From Microbacterium mangrovi (GTDB taxonomy: Bacteria; Actinomycetota; Actinomycetes; Actinomycetales; Microbacteriaceae), in contig NZ_JTDK01000022.1 in NCBI RefSeq assembly GCF_000802305.1, positions 1 to 64,000 of the forward strand: a stretch of 64,000 nt of DNA, given 5' to 3'. Below the pieces are notes generated by a model. That model saw nothing but the letters and a program-made list of their open reading frames with translations, did no database searches and had not been told where the DNA came from. Made by a program: the position numbers and the translations under genes. Every line of letters begins with the position of its first letter. Within the stretch, counting starts at the first letter, position 1. Shown one piece after another: positions 45,593 to 54,797 of this stretch.

Positions 45593-46644
45593 CCGTGAAG
45601 ACGACGACGTCGCCCATCCGCCCGCGTGCGCCCTACTGGGACGACGCGACATCCGCCCCTGCGGAACCGGCCGTGGTGCCCGTGCCGTACGACCCGGCTC
45701 TCGTCGACGGCCTCCAGGGGTTCCTGGATGCCGTCGAGGTCCTGCCCCTGCTGCCGGGCACCATCCACGCCAACCGGGAGCACTTCGCCCGCATCATCCC
45801 GGGCATCGAGGTGCAGGCGGAGGGTCGCGCGGTGACGTGGGAGCACCGCGTCGTTCCGGGCCCGGCCGGGCAGCCCGACGTCGAGGTGACGATCGTGCGG
45901 CCGGCGGCGGCATCCCCCGGGCTCGCCCCGGGCGTCGTCTCGATCCACGGCGGCGGCATGGTGCTCGGCACGCGGTTCTTCGGAACCCCCGAGCTCATCG
46001 ACCTCGCCGAGCGCTTCGGCGCTGTCGGCGTCGCGGTCGAGTACCGGCTCGCGCCCGAGGCGCCGGGCCCGGCGCAGGCGGAGGACTGCTACGCCGCCCT
46101 CGTCTGGTTCGCCGAGCACGCCGCCGCGCTCGGCGTGGATCCCGCCCGCATCATCGTCTCGGGAGCGAGCGCCGGCGGCGGACTGTCGGCGGCGGTGTCC
46201 CTCATCGCCCGCGACCGGCAGGGCCCGGCGATCGCCGGGCAGCTGCTCGGCTGCCCGATGCTCGACGACCGCAACGAGACGGTGTCCTCGTTCCAGTACG
46301 ACGGCTTCGGCGCGTGGGACCGCACCAACAACGACACCGCGTGGACGGCGATCGCCGGCGCCGCCCGGTTCACCGACCGGGTGTCGCCGTACACGGCCCC
46401 GGCGCGGGCATCCGACCTGTCGTCGCTCCCACCCGCGTTCGTGGAGGTGGGCGCGGCCGAGACGTTCCGCGACGAGGCCGTCGCCTACGCCACGCGGCTC
46501 TGGGCGGCCGGAGGCCAGGCCGAACTGCACGTGTGGGCCGGCGGCTACCACGGGTTCGCCAGCGTCTCCCCCGACGCGGAGGTCTCGCGCGCCGCGAACG
46601 CCGCCCGGGACAGCTGGCTGCGCCGCATCTGGGGACTGGCCTAG
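45589..46644 (+). CDS. Alpha/beta hydrolase, HSL family (copy 2)
   Basis: A 351-aa paralog of the preceding esterase, with H120-G-G-G, nucleophile S194 in G-A-S-A-G-G, and the GGYHGF histidine. It is closely similar in the C-terminal half (LPPAFVEVGAAETFRDEAV), so the pair arose by tandem duplication, but its N-terminal cap differs, which suggests a different substrate range. Translationally coupled to copy 1. Confidence 0.92.
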   Translation: MTVKTTTSPIRPRAPYWDDATSAPAEPAVVPVPYDPALVDGLQGFLDAVEVLPLLPGTIHANREHFARIIPGIEVQAEGRAVTWEHRVVPGPAGQPDVEVTIVRPAAASPGLAPGVVSIHGGGMVLGTRFFGTPELIDLAERFGAVGVAVEYRLAPEAPGPAQAEDCYAALVWFAEHAAALGVDPARIIVSGASAGGGLSAAVSLIARDRQGPAIAGQLLGCPMLDDRNETVSSFQYDGFGAWDRTNNDTAWTAIAGAARFTDRVSPYTAPARASDLSSLPPAFVEVGAAETFRDEAVAYATRLWAAGGQAELHVWAGGYHGFASVSPDAEVSRAANAARDSWLRRIWGLA

Positions 46645-46646
46645 CC

Positions 46647-47885
46647 GTGCGCGCCGCCCGCCGAGCTCGGCCCGGCCGGTGGCGGCTCATGCTGGTGCTC
46701 GGCGCGATCGAGGCGTTCGGGCCGCTGTCGATGGACGTGTACCTGCCGCAGCTGCCGCATCTGGCGGCTTCCCTCGGCGCCTCGGACGCCCTCGCGCAGG
46801 CGACCATGTCGGCGTGCATGATCGGGCTCGGCGCCGGGCAGCTGATCGCAGGTCCCCTCAGCGACCGGTTCGGCCGGCGGCGCCCGCTGATGGTCGGCAT
46901 CGCCGCGTTCGCCGTGCTGTCGGTGGTGTGCGCCCTCGCCCCGACGATCGAGGTGCTGCTCGGCGCCCGGCTGCTGCAGGGCTTCGCGGGGTCGGCCGGG
47001 ATCGTCATCTCGCTCGCCGTCGCCCGCGACCTCTTCAGCGGCACGGAGCTGTCGCGGATGCTGTCCCTCCTCCTGCTGGTCTCCGGTTCGGCGCCCGTCG
47101 TCGCTCCGCTGATCGGCGGCCAGCTCGCGCGGGTGATGGACTGGCGGGGCGTCTTCGGGGTGCTGGCCGGGGTCGGCATCCTGCTGCTCGCGATCGCCGC
47201 GATCGCCCTGCCCGAGTCCCTTCCGCGCCCTTCGCGCCACGCCGGCGGGATGCGGGTGCTCGGCCGGCACCTGGCGACGATCGGCCGCGACCGCCTGTTC
47301 GTCGCGGTGTTGTGCGCCACGGCACTGTCCGGCGTCGCCTTCTTCACCTACCTGTCGATGTCGACCTTCGTGCTCGAGCAGCAGTTCGGCCTGACGCCGC
47401 AGCTGTTCAGCCTCGTGTTCGCGATCAACGCGGTGTGCAGCATCGGCGGGGCGCAGGTCAGCCGGGTGCTCGTCGGACGTACCGGCCCGCTGCGGATGTT
47501 CCTCGCCGGGTCGATCGGGGCCGCGGTCGTCGCGGCCGCATTCCTCGGCGGCGTCGCGCTCGGCGTCGGCGTGGCCGGCGTCGTGGTCGCGCTCGCGGCA
47601 TCCCTGTTCGCGTCGGGTCTGGGCGGCCCGAACGGGTCGGCCCTCGCCCTCACCCACCACGGCGCGCGCGCCGGCACCGCGGCCGCATTCCTCGGGTGCG
47701 GGCAGTTCCTCCTCGGCCCGATCGTCGCCCCGATCGTCGGGTCCGGCGGCATCACTGCGCTGAGCATGGCCGTGACGATGGCCGTCGCCTCCGGCTGCGG
47801 AGCCCTCGTCGCCTGGTTCGCGGTGCGCCCCGCCGCCCGCGCCACGGAGCATGCGGGGATGCCGGTCAGAGCACGAAGCCGGTGA
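46647..47885 (+). CDS. MFS transporter, Bcr/CflA drug-resistance type
   Basis: A 412-aa major-facilitator protein with 12 predicted helices; motif A GPLSDRFGRRRPL lies in the loop between helices 2 and 3, and SLAVARDLFSG and LIGGQLA follow as in Bcr/CflA exporters. GTG 46647 is two codons after the esterase stop; ATG 46689 is the alternative. It probably exports a product or a toxic intermediate of the pathway encoded upstream. Its 3' end overlaps the convergent hydrolase gene by 20 nt. Confidence 0.9.
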   Translation: MRAARRARPGRWRLMLVLGAIEAFGPLSMDVYLPQLPHLAASLGASDALAQATMSACMIGLGAGQLIAGPLSDRFGRRRPLMVGIAAFAVLSVVCALAPTIEVLLGARLLQGFAGSAGIVISLAVARDLFSGTELSRMLSLLLLVSGSAPVVAPLIGGQLARVMDWRGVFGVLAGVGILLLAIAAIALPESLPRPSRHAGGMRVLGRHLATIGRDRLFVAVLCATALSGVAFFTYLSMSTFVLEQQFGLTPQLFSLVFAINAVCSIGGAQVSRVLVGRTGPLRMFLAGSIGAAVVAAAFLGGVALGVGVAGVVVALAASLFASGLGGPNGSALALTHHGARAGTAAAFLGCGQFLLGPIVAPIVGSGGITALSMAVTMAVASGCGALVAWFAVRPAARATEHAGMPVRARSR

Positions 47886-48582
47886 CCGCCCGTTGGAACC
47901 GGCGCGTGTGCAGCACGCCGAAGTGGTCGCCCGGCACCTCCAGGTAGTGCGCCCGCGGGATGCCGGCGGCCAGCCGGTCGAGGCCGACGGTCAGCTGATC
48001 GTCGGCGCCGCGCACCAGCAGCAGCGGGAGGTCGGGCACCCGGCCGGCGTCGAACGGCTCGCGGGCGAGTCCCTCCACGAGCCGCAGCACCTCGGCCGGT
48101 TCGAGGCCGGGCAGCTGCGCCATCCCGAGGATCATCCGGGTCAGCTCGTCGGCGGGCGGGTCGCCCCCGGCGAGCGCGCGCCGCGCCGCGGCGAGGTCGA
48201 CGGAGCCGAACTCGACCCGCGGGCTGAGTCCGGCCAGCACCGCCCGGCGCACGCCGCCGCCGGCCAGGAGGTCCCACGACAGGCGGGAGCCGAGCGAGTA
48301 GGCCACGACGTCCACGAGGCCGCCGGCGTCGCGGACGACCTCCTGCAGCAGCTCGACGATCGCGCTCGGCGGCAGCGGCTCCCCGGGCCGGAAGGACGCC
48401 CCGTGCACCGGCAGGTCCACGACGAACGACTCGCGTCCGGCGGCCGCGAACGGCGTCCCCCATTCGGCATCCGGCCAGTCCACGCGGCCTCGCGAGGCCA
48501 GGCCGTGCACGAACAGCACGGGAGGCCCGGCGACGACCGTGGTGGCGGCCGGCACGTGGTGCACGTGGAGGCGGGAGGTCAC
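47866..48582 (-). CDS. Alpha/beta hydrolase (copy 2)
   Basis: A 238-aa hydrolase closely related to the one at 30637: the same PPVLFVHGLASRGRVDWPD oxyanion stretch, nucleophile in A-Y-S-L-G, and PGDHFG histidine. GTG 48582 is the start. It lies 57 nt after the broken sulfatase on the same strand and overlaps the MFS gene 3' end convergently. Near identity of the N-terminal third with copy 1 suggests duplication or gene conversion across 17 kb. Confidence 0.85.
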   Translation of the reverse strand: MTSRLHVHHVPAATTVVAGPPVLFVHGLASRGRVDWPDAEWGTPFAAAGRESFVVDLPVHGASFRPGEPLPPSAIVELLQEVVRDAGGLVDVVAYSLGSRLSWDLLAGGGVRRAVLAGLSPRVEFGSVDLAAARRALAGGDPPADELTRMILGMAQLPGLEPAEVLRLVEGLAREPFDAGRVPDLPLLLVRGADDQLTVGLDRLAAGIPRAHYLEVPGDHFGVLHTRRFQRAVTGFVL

Positions 48583-48638
48583 CCGCCGATCCTGTCATCC
48601 CCGGCTTTGATCAACCTGCGTGGCGCACCCGCGCCCGG

Positions 48639-50238
48639 TCAGTCCAGCAGGCGGTCGCTGAGGTCGCCGATCGCCACCATGACCTCGGGGTTCTCCGGTG
48701 CGACCGGCCCGGGAACGTAGCGCACCGAGCGGAGGCCGCCCCGATGTGCGAACCGCCCGTGCACCGCGTGCAGCTCCCAGTCGACCGGGCCGCCGCCCTC
48801 GAAGCCGACGCTGATGCCGGTGAACGGCGCCATGCCGACGAGCATCGGCACCCGCTCGAAGCCGCCGGCATCGACGCCGTCCACGCACACCCGCACCGCC
48901 CAGGCGATGCCGGGGAGCGCGTCGAAGGCGACGTCGATGCGCGTGACGCCGGCGGGCACGTCGATCTCGCGGCGGTGCATGACGCCGTACGCGTTGAAGG
49001 AGAGGAGCAGCCGCCCCGAGACGCCGGCCAGCAGGTACCCGCCGCCCTGGTCGCCGTGCGAGACGAGCACGCCCTCGCCGACGCCGCCGGAGAGCGCGAT
49101 CTCGATGCCGAACGAGCGCATCCCGGTGAGCCGCTGCGAGCGCCACCGCTCGAGGGTGGGTGTGCCGGGCATGATCGTCACCGGCCGGGAGAACTCGAGG
49201 TCGCTCGCGGGCCGGTGCGTGAAGAGGGAGAAGTCGTCGTCCTGCGGGAAGACCGTGTTGCGCCAGGCCTCCCGGTGCCACCGGGCCGCGAACTCCGCGA
49301 CGAGCCCGGGGTGGGATGCCGCGACGTCGTGCACCTCGGCGGGGTCCGCCTCGATGTCGTACAGCTCCCAGGCATCCTGCGCCAGCACCGGCGAGACCGC
49401 CTTGAAGCGCCCGGAGTACAGCGCCCGCTGCCCGACGAGTTCGAGGTACTGGCCGTCGTGCGGCGTCGGGGCATCCGGATCCCGCAGCACCGGCACGAGG
49501 CTGACGCCGTCGGCCTCCGCGACGGGGATGCCGCGCAGCGTCGCGGGGCGCTCCACCCCGGCGAGGTCGAGCAGCGTGGGGGCGAGGTCTGTGATGTACG
49601 CGAACTGTCGGCGGATGCCGGCATCCTCCGCCGCGCGCGGCAGGCCGGCCGGCCGGCCACGACACCACCAGCGGCGTGTGCACCCCGCCCTCGAACACCT
49701 GCGCCTTGTACATCCGGAACGGCGTGTTGGAGGCGTGCGCCCACCCGCGCGGATAGTGGCCGTGCACGCGCGGGCCCCCGAGGTCGTCGAGTGGGCGCTC
49801 GACGTCGGCGTTCCAGTCGTCCGGAAGCCCCGCCAGCTGCACGAACTGGCTGAAGTAGCTGCGGGTGCCGCGGATGCCGCCCTCGCCGGTGCCCCCGTTG
49901 TCGCTGAGGAACACGATGATCGTGTTCTCATACTCGCCGAGGTCCTTCAGGTGGCCGACGAGCCGGGCGAGAGACTGGTCGACGCCGTCGACCGCGGCGG
50001 CGTAGACCTCCATATGGCGGGCGAACAGCGCCCGGTCCTCGGGCGGGAGGTCGTCCCACGCCGGCACGCCCATCGTGTTCTCGGGCCCCGACGGCGACAG
50101 CTCGGCGGTCTCCGCGAACAGGCCCCGGGCCCGCTGCCGCTCGAAGCGCGCCCGGCGCACGGCATCCCACCCCGCGTCGGGCGCCTGCCGGCAGCCCGCC
50201 GGGCGCATCGGGTGAGTCGTGGTGGGGGCATCCGGCAT
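48639..50238 (-). pseudogene. Broken sulfatase (internal deletion and frameshift)
   Basis: Homologous to the intact sulfatase at 59103. The first about 18 codons from ATG 50238 join directly to the DAGWDAVRRARFERQR region, so about 250 residues, including the metal-binding DD and the CxPxR formylglycine site, are missing. A second lesion is a frameshift at the (GGCC)4 run 49643-49658: removing one GGCC restores the frame into AEDAGIRRQFAYITDLAPTLLDLAG. The remaining frame then runs to the end of the family domain. It cannot be an active sulfatase. Its promoter still carries an operator dyad. Confidence 0.88.
49643..49658. repeat. (GGCC)4 tetranucleotide run at the frameshift
   Basis: Four GGCC units inside the sulfatase pseudogene. 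The two parts of the protein are in frames offset by one base across this run, consistent with gain of one unit by slippage. Confidence 0.75.
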
Positions 50239-50249
50239 CCTCGCTCTCG

Positions 50250-50263
50250 TCTACGTTTGTAGA
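50250..50263. promoter_or_regulatory. TCTAC-N4-GTAGA operator (site E)
   Basis: A perfect dyad TCTAC GTTT GTAGA, 12 nt before the start of the broken sulfatase and next to a TATAGT -10-like element on the minus strand. Confidence 0.65.
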
Positions 50264-50285
50264 CTATAGCCCCGTTGCGGCGCGA

Positions 50286-50876
50286 TCACACCCGCCATGG
50301 CGCGAGCAGGTGCTCGAGCAGGGCGGCGCTGCGCTCGGCGGATGCCACCGGGGAACCCTGCACCTCGCGCAGCTGCATCACCTCGAACACCGAGAGCAGG
50401 GCGTCGGTGAGCGGCGCCGTCGGCGTGGCCGGGACGAGGACGCCGTCTTCGACGGCCTCCTCCAGGTGCCGCGTCACCTGGCGCCCCCAGTCCTGCTCGA
50501 CAGACCGGGTGTGCGTGCGGAACTCCTCGTGCGCGGGCAGCAGCCCCCAGAAGCTGACGACCACCACCGCCTCCGCCCGGGTCGCGTCGTCGTGCGGGAC
50601 GATCTCGCCGACCATCGCGTCGAGCGCGTCGAGCCCGCGCTTGCCTTCCGTGGCTTCGGTGATGCGGATGCCGGTCTGCGTGTACACCCGCTCGAACGCG
50701 GCGCGCACGACCTCGTCGATGCTGGTGAACGAGTGCCACAGGGCGCCGGCGGCGATCCCCGCCTCGACGGCGAGCGCACGCGTGGTCGCCGCGGCGACCC
50801 CGGACCGGGAGACGATCCGCAGGTAGGCGTCGACGATCTGCGCGCGCCGGGCATCCGGATCGATCCGCTTGGGCAT
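50286..50876 (-). CDS. TetR-family regulator (TetR2)
   Basis: A 196-aa regulator with helix-turn-helix GVAAATTRALAVEAGIAAGALWHSF (about residues 26-50) and a C-terminal ligand domain. It diverges from the amine oxidase gene; the gap holds a perfect 16-bp palindrome TTGAGCGATCGCTCAA, its probable operator. Compared with TetR1 and TetR3 it has a different N-terminus (MPKRIDPDARRAQI). Confidence 0.9.
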   Translation of the reverse strand: MPKRIDPDARRAQIVDAYLRIVSRSGVAAATTRALAVEAGIAAGALWHSFTSIDEVVRAAFERVYTQTGIRITEATEGKRGLDALDAMVGEIVPHDDATRAEAVVVVSFWGLLPAHEEFRTHTRSVEQDWGRQVTRHLEEAVEDGVLVPATPTAPLTDALLSVFEVMQLREVQGSPVASAERSAALLEHLLAPWRV

Positions 50877-50973
50877 GCCTTCGATTCTGACGCACGGGAC
50901 GGGAGCCTCCGCACGGCGCGCCACTCGGGACTTCGCGGCGCACCCTGGACAGCATCCGGCGCCCGGGCTATTC

Positions 50974-50989
50974 TTGAGCGATCGCTCAA
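50974..50989. promoter_or_regulatory. TTGAGC-N4-GCTCAA operator
   Basis: A perfect palindrome TTGAGCGATCGCTCAA between divergent TetR2 and amine oxidase genes, 24 nt before the oxidase ATG. A near copy stands before the AraC gene at 61535. Confidence 0.7.
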
Positions 50990-51013
50990 AGACCCGAGCC
51001 CCAGGAGACCGCG

Positions 51014-53044
51014 ATGACGCACGACCACAGCGCCCACGACCACAGCGCCCACGATCACGGCGCCCACGACCACGCCGAGCACCGCCACGGCACCGCCACC
51101 CTCGAGGCGCCCGCCGCACCGCACCCGCTCGATCCGCTGACCGGTCCGGAGATCGAGGCCGCCCGGGCGATCCTCGTGGCATCCGGGCACCTCACCGACA
51201 CCACCCGCGTGCCGATGCTGCTGCCCGACGAGCCCACGAAGGACGAGCTCGCCGCCTGGACGCCCGGCAGCCCGGTCGACCGCCGCGTCGAGGTCACCCT
51301 GATGGACGTCGAGACCAACCGGGTGACCGAGGTCGTCGTCTCCATCACGAACGAGACGATCGTCAGCGAGCACGTGCACAAGGCCGGCGAGGCGCCGTAC
51401 GGGCAGCCGCAGTACCTGTTCGAGGAGTACGAGCGGGCCGAGGGGATCGTCAAGGCGTCCCCCGAGTGGCGGGCGGCGATGAAGCGCCGCGGGCTCGAGG
51501 ATCGCTGCGAGCTCGCCTTCTGCTCCCCGCTCGCGCCGGGCTTCGTCGGCCGGGAGAACGAGGTCGGGCGCCGGGTCATCCGCTCACTGACGTTCCTGCG
51601 CGACAGCGAGGACGACATCCCGTGGGCGCACCCCGTCGAGGGCCTCATCGTGCACATCGACCTGGTGACCAACGAGGTCATCGGCATCGAGGACGAGGGC
51701 GACATCCCCGTGCCTGCGGGCTCCGGCAAGTACACGCTGGATGCCGTGGGCCCCGCGCGCACCAGTCTCAAGCCGATCGAGATCACCCAGCCCGAGGGCC
51801 CGAGCTTCCAGGTCGAAGGCTCCAAGGTCGACTGGGAGAAGTGGTCGATGCGCGTCGGCTTCAACGCCCGCGAGGGCCTGGTGCTCAGCGACATCTCGTT
51901 CGACGGCCGCTCGGTGCTGTCGCGCGCCTCCGTGCCCGAGATGGTGGTGCCGTACGGCGACACGATCAACACCAAGTTCTGGATCAGCTACTTCGACGCC
52001 GGCGAGTACCTCCTCGGCAAGAACGGCAACCCGCTGCAGCTGGGCTGCGACTGCCTGGGCGTCATCCACTACTTCGACGGCTACGTCGCCGACGACCACG
52101 GCCACGCCGTGCAGATCCCGAACGTCGTCTGCATGCACGAGGAGGACTACGGCGTGCTGTGGAAGCACACCGAGATGGGGCCCGTGGGCGCCCAGGTGCG
52201 CCGCTCCCGCCGGCTGGTGGTGTCGTACTTCGCGACGGTGGGCAACTACGACTACGGGTTCTTCTGGTACTTCTACCTCGACGGCTCGATCCAGGTCGAG
52301 GCGAAGGCGACCGGCATCGTGTTCGTCGGGGCCGGCATCCCCGGCTCGGCCAACCCGCACGCGCCCGAGATCGCTCCCGGCGTGTTCGCGCCGGTGCACC
52401 AGCACCTGTTCTGCGCGCGCCTCGACGTCGCCATCGACGGCGAGGACAACCGCCTGGTCGAGGTGGATGCCCAGCGCATCCCGATGGGCGCGGACAACCC
52501 GTTCGGCAACGCGTTCACCTGGAGCGAGACACCGCTGCGCACCGAGCAGGAGGCTCAGCGCCTGGCCGACCCGACGGTCGCCCGCGTGTGGCAGGTGGAG
52601 TCGGCATCCCGCACCAACCACCTCGGCAAGCCGACCGCCTACCACCTGCTCCCCGAGGCGAGCGCGCTGCTCATGGCCGACCCGCAGTCGTCGGTCGCCG
52701 CGCGGGCCGCGTTCACCACCAAGCACCTGTGGGCGACCGCGTACGACCGGGAGGAGCGCTGGCCCGGCGGCCGGTACCCCAACGCCCACCAGGGCGGCGC
52801 GGGCCTGCCGGAGTACACCGCCGACGACCGTTCCATCGACGGCACCGACCTCGTGCTCTGGCACACCTTCGGCCTGACGCACATCCCGCGCACCGAGGAC
52901 TGGCCGATCATGCCGGTCGACTACGCCGGATTCTGGTTCAAGCCGTACGGGTTCAACGACGTGAATCCGGCCATGGACCTTCCCGAGGGGTCCACGGCGG
53001 CGGCATCCTCCTGTCACTGCGCGGGCGGCGACTGCGCCTGCTGA
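51014..53044 (+). CDS. Copper-containing primary amine oxidase
   Basis: A 676-aa oxidase converting primary amines to aldehydes with release of ammonia and H2O2. Y412 in T408-V-G-N-Y-D is the precursor of the topaquinone cofactor, D328 in YFDAGEY the catalytic base, and H462, H464 and H623 the copper ligands. The N-terminus is unusual: ten histidines in the first 25 residues in a repeated HDHSA pattern, and the C-terminus ends with a four-cysteine cluster (SSCHCAGGDCAC); both may bind copper. No signal peptide, so cytoplasmic. Close homologues include histamine and phenylethylamine oxidases of Arthrobacter. Confidence 0.95.
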   Translation: MTHDHSAHDHSAHDHGAHDHAEHRHGTATLEAPAAPHPLDPLTGPEIEAARAILVASGHLTDTTRVPMLLPDEPTKDELAAWTPGSPVDRRVEVTLMDVETNRVTEVVVSITNETIVSEHVHKAGEAPYGQPQYLFEEYERAEGIVKASPEWRAAMKRRGLEDRCELAFCSPLAPGFVGRENEVGRRVIRSLTFLRDSEDDIPWAHPVEGLIVHIDLVTNEVIGIEDEGDIPVPAGSGKYTLDAVGPARTSLKPIEITQPEGPSFQVEGSKVDWEKWSMRVGFNAREGLVLSDISFDGRSVLSRASVPEMVVPYGDTINTKFWISYFDAGEYLLGKNGNPLQLGCDCLGVIHYFDGYVADDHGHAVQIPNVVCMHEEDYGVLWKHTEMGPVGAQVRRSRRLVVSYFATVGNYDYGFFWYFYLDGSIQVEAKATGIVFVGAGIPGSANPHAPEIAPGVFAPVHQHLFCARLDVAIDGEDNRLVEVDAQRIPMGADNPFGNAFTWSETPLRTEQEAQRLADPTVARVWQVESASRTNHLGKPTAYHLLPEASALLMADPQSSVAARAAFTTKHLWATAYDREERWPGGRYPNAHQGGAGLPEYTADDRSIDGTDLVLWHTFGLTHIPRTEDWPIMPVDYAGFWFKPYGFNDVNPAMDLPEGSTAAASSCHCAGGDCAC

Positions 53045-53047
53045 GCC

Positions 53048-54769
53048 GTGCGGACCGACGCGATGAACACGGCGACTCCCGCAGCCGACCTCGTGCTGCG
53101 CGGCGGGGACATCCTCACGTTCGCGGACTGGATGCCGGGGGCGGCCGTCGAACCGGTGCGGGCCCTCGCCGTGCGCGACGGCCTGGTCGCTGCGGTCGGG
53201 CCGGATGCCGAGGCGCTCATCGGTCCCGGGACCGAGGTCGTCGAACTCGCCGGCCGCACCGTCGTGCCCGGGCTCAACGACACGCACCTGCACCTCGTCT
53301 GCTACGCGATGGCGCGGTTCGGTCTGCGGGACGCCTCCCCCGCCGCGATCGGCGACTGGGCGGGGCTCTCCGCGGTGCTGACTGCCGAAGCCGTCGGCGC
53401 GGACGGCTGGATCCGCGCGCAGGGGTGGGATGCCGAGCAGCTCGGCCGGCCCGGAACGGCCGCCGACATCGACGCCGCCCTCGCCGCGAACGGCATCCCC
53501 GGCACGCCCACCGTGCTCTTCGACCGCACCGGCCACCAGCTGCTGGCCGGCACCGCCGCCCTGCGGGCGCTCGGGATCACGGCGGCGACCGCCGATCCGC
53601 CGGGAGGCGTGATCGTGCGGGATGCCGCCGGCGACCCGACCGGCGTGTTCTCCGATGCGGCGACCGCCCTCGTGCTGGGCGCGATGCCGCCGGTCCCCGC
53701 CGACGCCCTCGTCGACGTGCTGCGGCAGGCCCAGCGGGAGCTGAACGCACTGGGTTTCACGTCGGTGACCGACCCCGGCATCGGCACCGGCAGCGCGACC
53801 CTGTTCGACGGGTCGGCCTCCCCGCTCGCGCTCGACGCGATCCGCATGTTGGAGCGCGCCGGCGACCTGACGCTGCGCACCACCGTGCTGCTGACCTTCG
53901 CCGGCACCGGCGGGGAGTCGGTCGACTCGGTGCGCGCCGGCCTTGCGGGCCCCCTCCCGCACGCGCTCGACGGCTGCGACCCGCACTGGGCGCGCATCGC
54001 CGGGGTGAAGGTCTTCGCGGACGGCATCCAGCGCAGCGGCACCGCCTGGCACCACGAGCCCTACGGCCCGGAGCACCGCACCGGGCAACTGGCCGTCGCC
54101 GGCGGATCCGACGCGGAACGGGTCACGACGCTGCACGGCATCCTGAAGGAGATCGGCGACGCCGGGATGCAGACCGGCGTGCACGCGACGGGGGATGCCT
54201 CCGCCGACGCCGTCGTGGCGGGGCTCCAGGCCCTGGACCCGGCCGCGCGGGCGGCGCTCCCCTACCTGATCCACGGGGACTTCCTCCCCGCGGACGGCAT
54301 GCCCGGCCTCACCGCGGCCACGATCGGCTGGACGGCCAATCCGGTGATCTCCCGCCTGGTGTGCGGCATCGGGCACGAGCTGCTCGGCGCCGAACGGCAA
54401 GCCGTCCGCCAGCCGCTCGGGTCCGCCCTGCGCGCCGGCGTCACGGTGACGCTGTCGTCGGACGCCCCCGTCGTCGACCCCGACTGGCGTCAGGCGATCA
54501 TCGTCGCCGTCGAGCGCAGCCAGACCGACGGGATCCCGCATCCGGACAGCCCGGAGGCCGTCTCGACGACGGACGCGCTGGCGATGATGACGGTCACCGC
54601 CGGGGAGCTCGACGGGTCGGCCGCCCGCAAGGGACGCCTCGCCCCCGGCTTCGCCGCCGACCTCGTGGTGCTGGGCGGCCGGTGGCCGGATGCCGCCCAC
54701 GTCCGCGATCTGGAGCACCTCCGCACCGACCTCACCGTCGTCGGCGGCCGCATCGTCCACCGCCGCTGA
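53048..54769 (+). CDS. YtcJ-like amidohydrolase (copy 2)
   Basis: A 573-aa Amidohydro_3 enzyme with NDTHLH, the IAGVKVFADG lysine strand, HATGD and SSDAPVVDPDWR, all shared with the shorter copy at 28032. It begins 3 nt after the oxidase stop; GTG 53048 and ATG 53063 are both possible starts. Co-transcription with the amine oxidase suggests it releases or processes an amine, for example by hydrolysing an amide of it. Confidence 0.87.
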   Translation: MRTDAMNTATPAADLVLRGGDILTFADWMPGAAVEPVRALAVRDGLVAAVGPDAEALIGPGTEVVELAGRTVVPGLNDTHLHLVCYAMARFGLRDASPAAIGDWAGLSAVLTAEAVGADGWIRAQGWDAEQLGRPGTAADIDAALAANGIPGTPTVLFDRTGHQLLAGTAALRALGITAATADPPGGVIVRDAAGDPTGVFSDAATALVLGAMPPVPADALVDVLRQAQRELNALGFTSVTDPGIGTGSATLFDGSASPLALDAIRMLERAGDLTLRTTVLLTFAGTGGESVDSVRAGLAGPLPHALDGCDPHWARIAGVKVFADGIQRSGTAWHHEPYGPEHRTGQLAVAGGSDAERVTTLHGILKEIGDAGMQTGVHATGDASADAVVAGLQALDPAARAALPYLIHGDFLPADGMPGLTAATIGWTANPVISRLVCGIGHELLGAERQAVRQPLGSALRAGVTVTLSSDAPVVDPDWRQAIIVAVERSQTDGIPHPDSPEAVSTTDALAMMTVTAGELDGSAARKGRLAPGFAADLVVLGGRWPDAAHVRDLEHLRTDLTVVGGRIVHRR

Positions 54770-54797
54770 CTCGCCCCGGCCCGATGCTCATCTTCCG

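Noticed and set aside
49643-49658. Phase variation of the sulfatase through the GGCC run.
   Set aside because: Even with the frame restored the protein lacks its formylglycine site, so switching would not give an active enzyme; a decaying gene is simpler.
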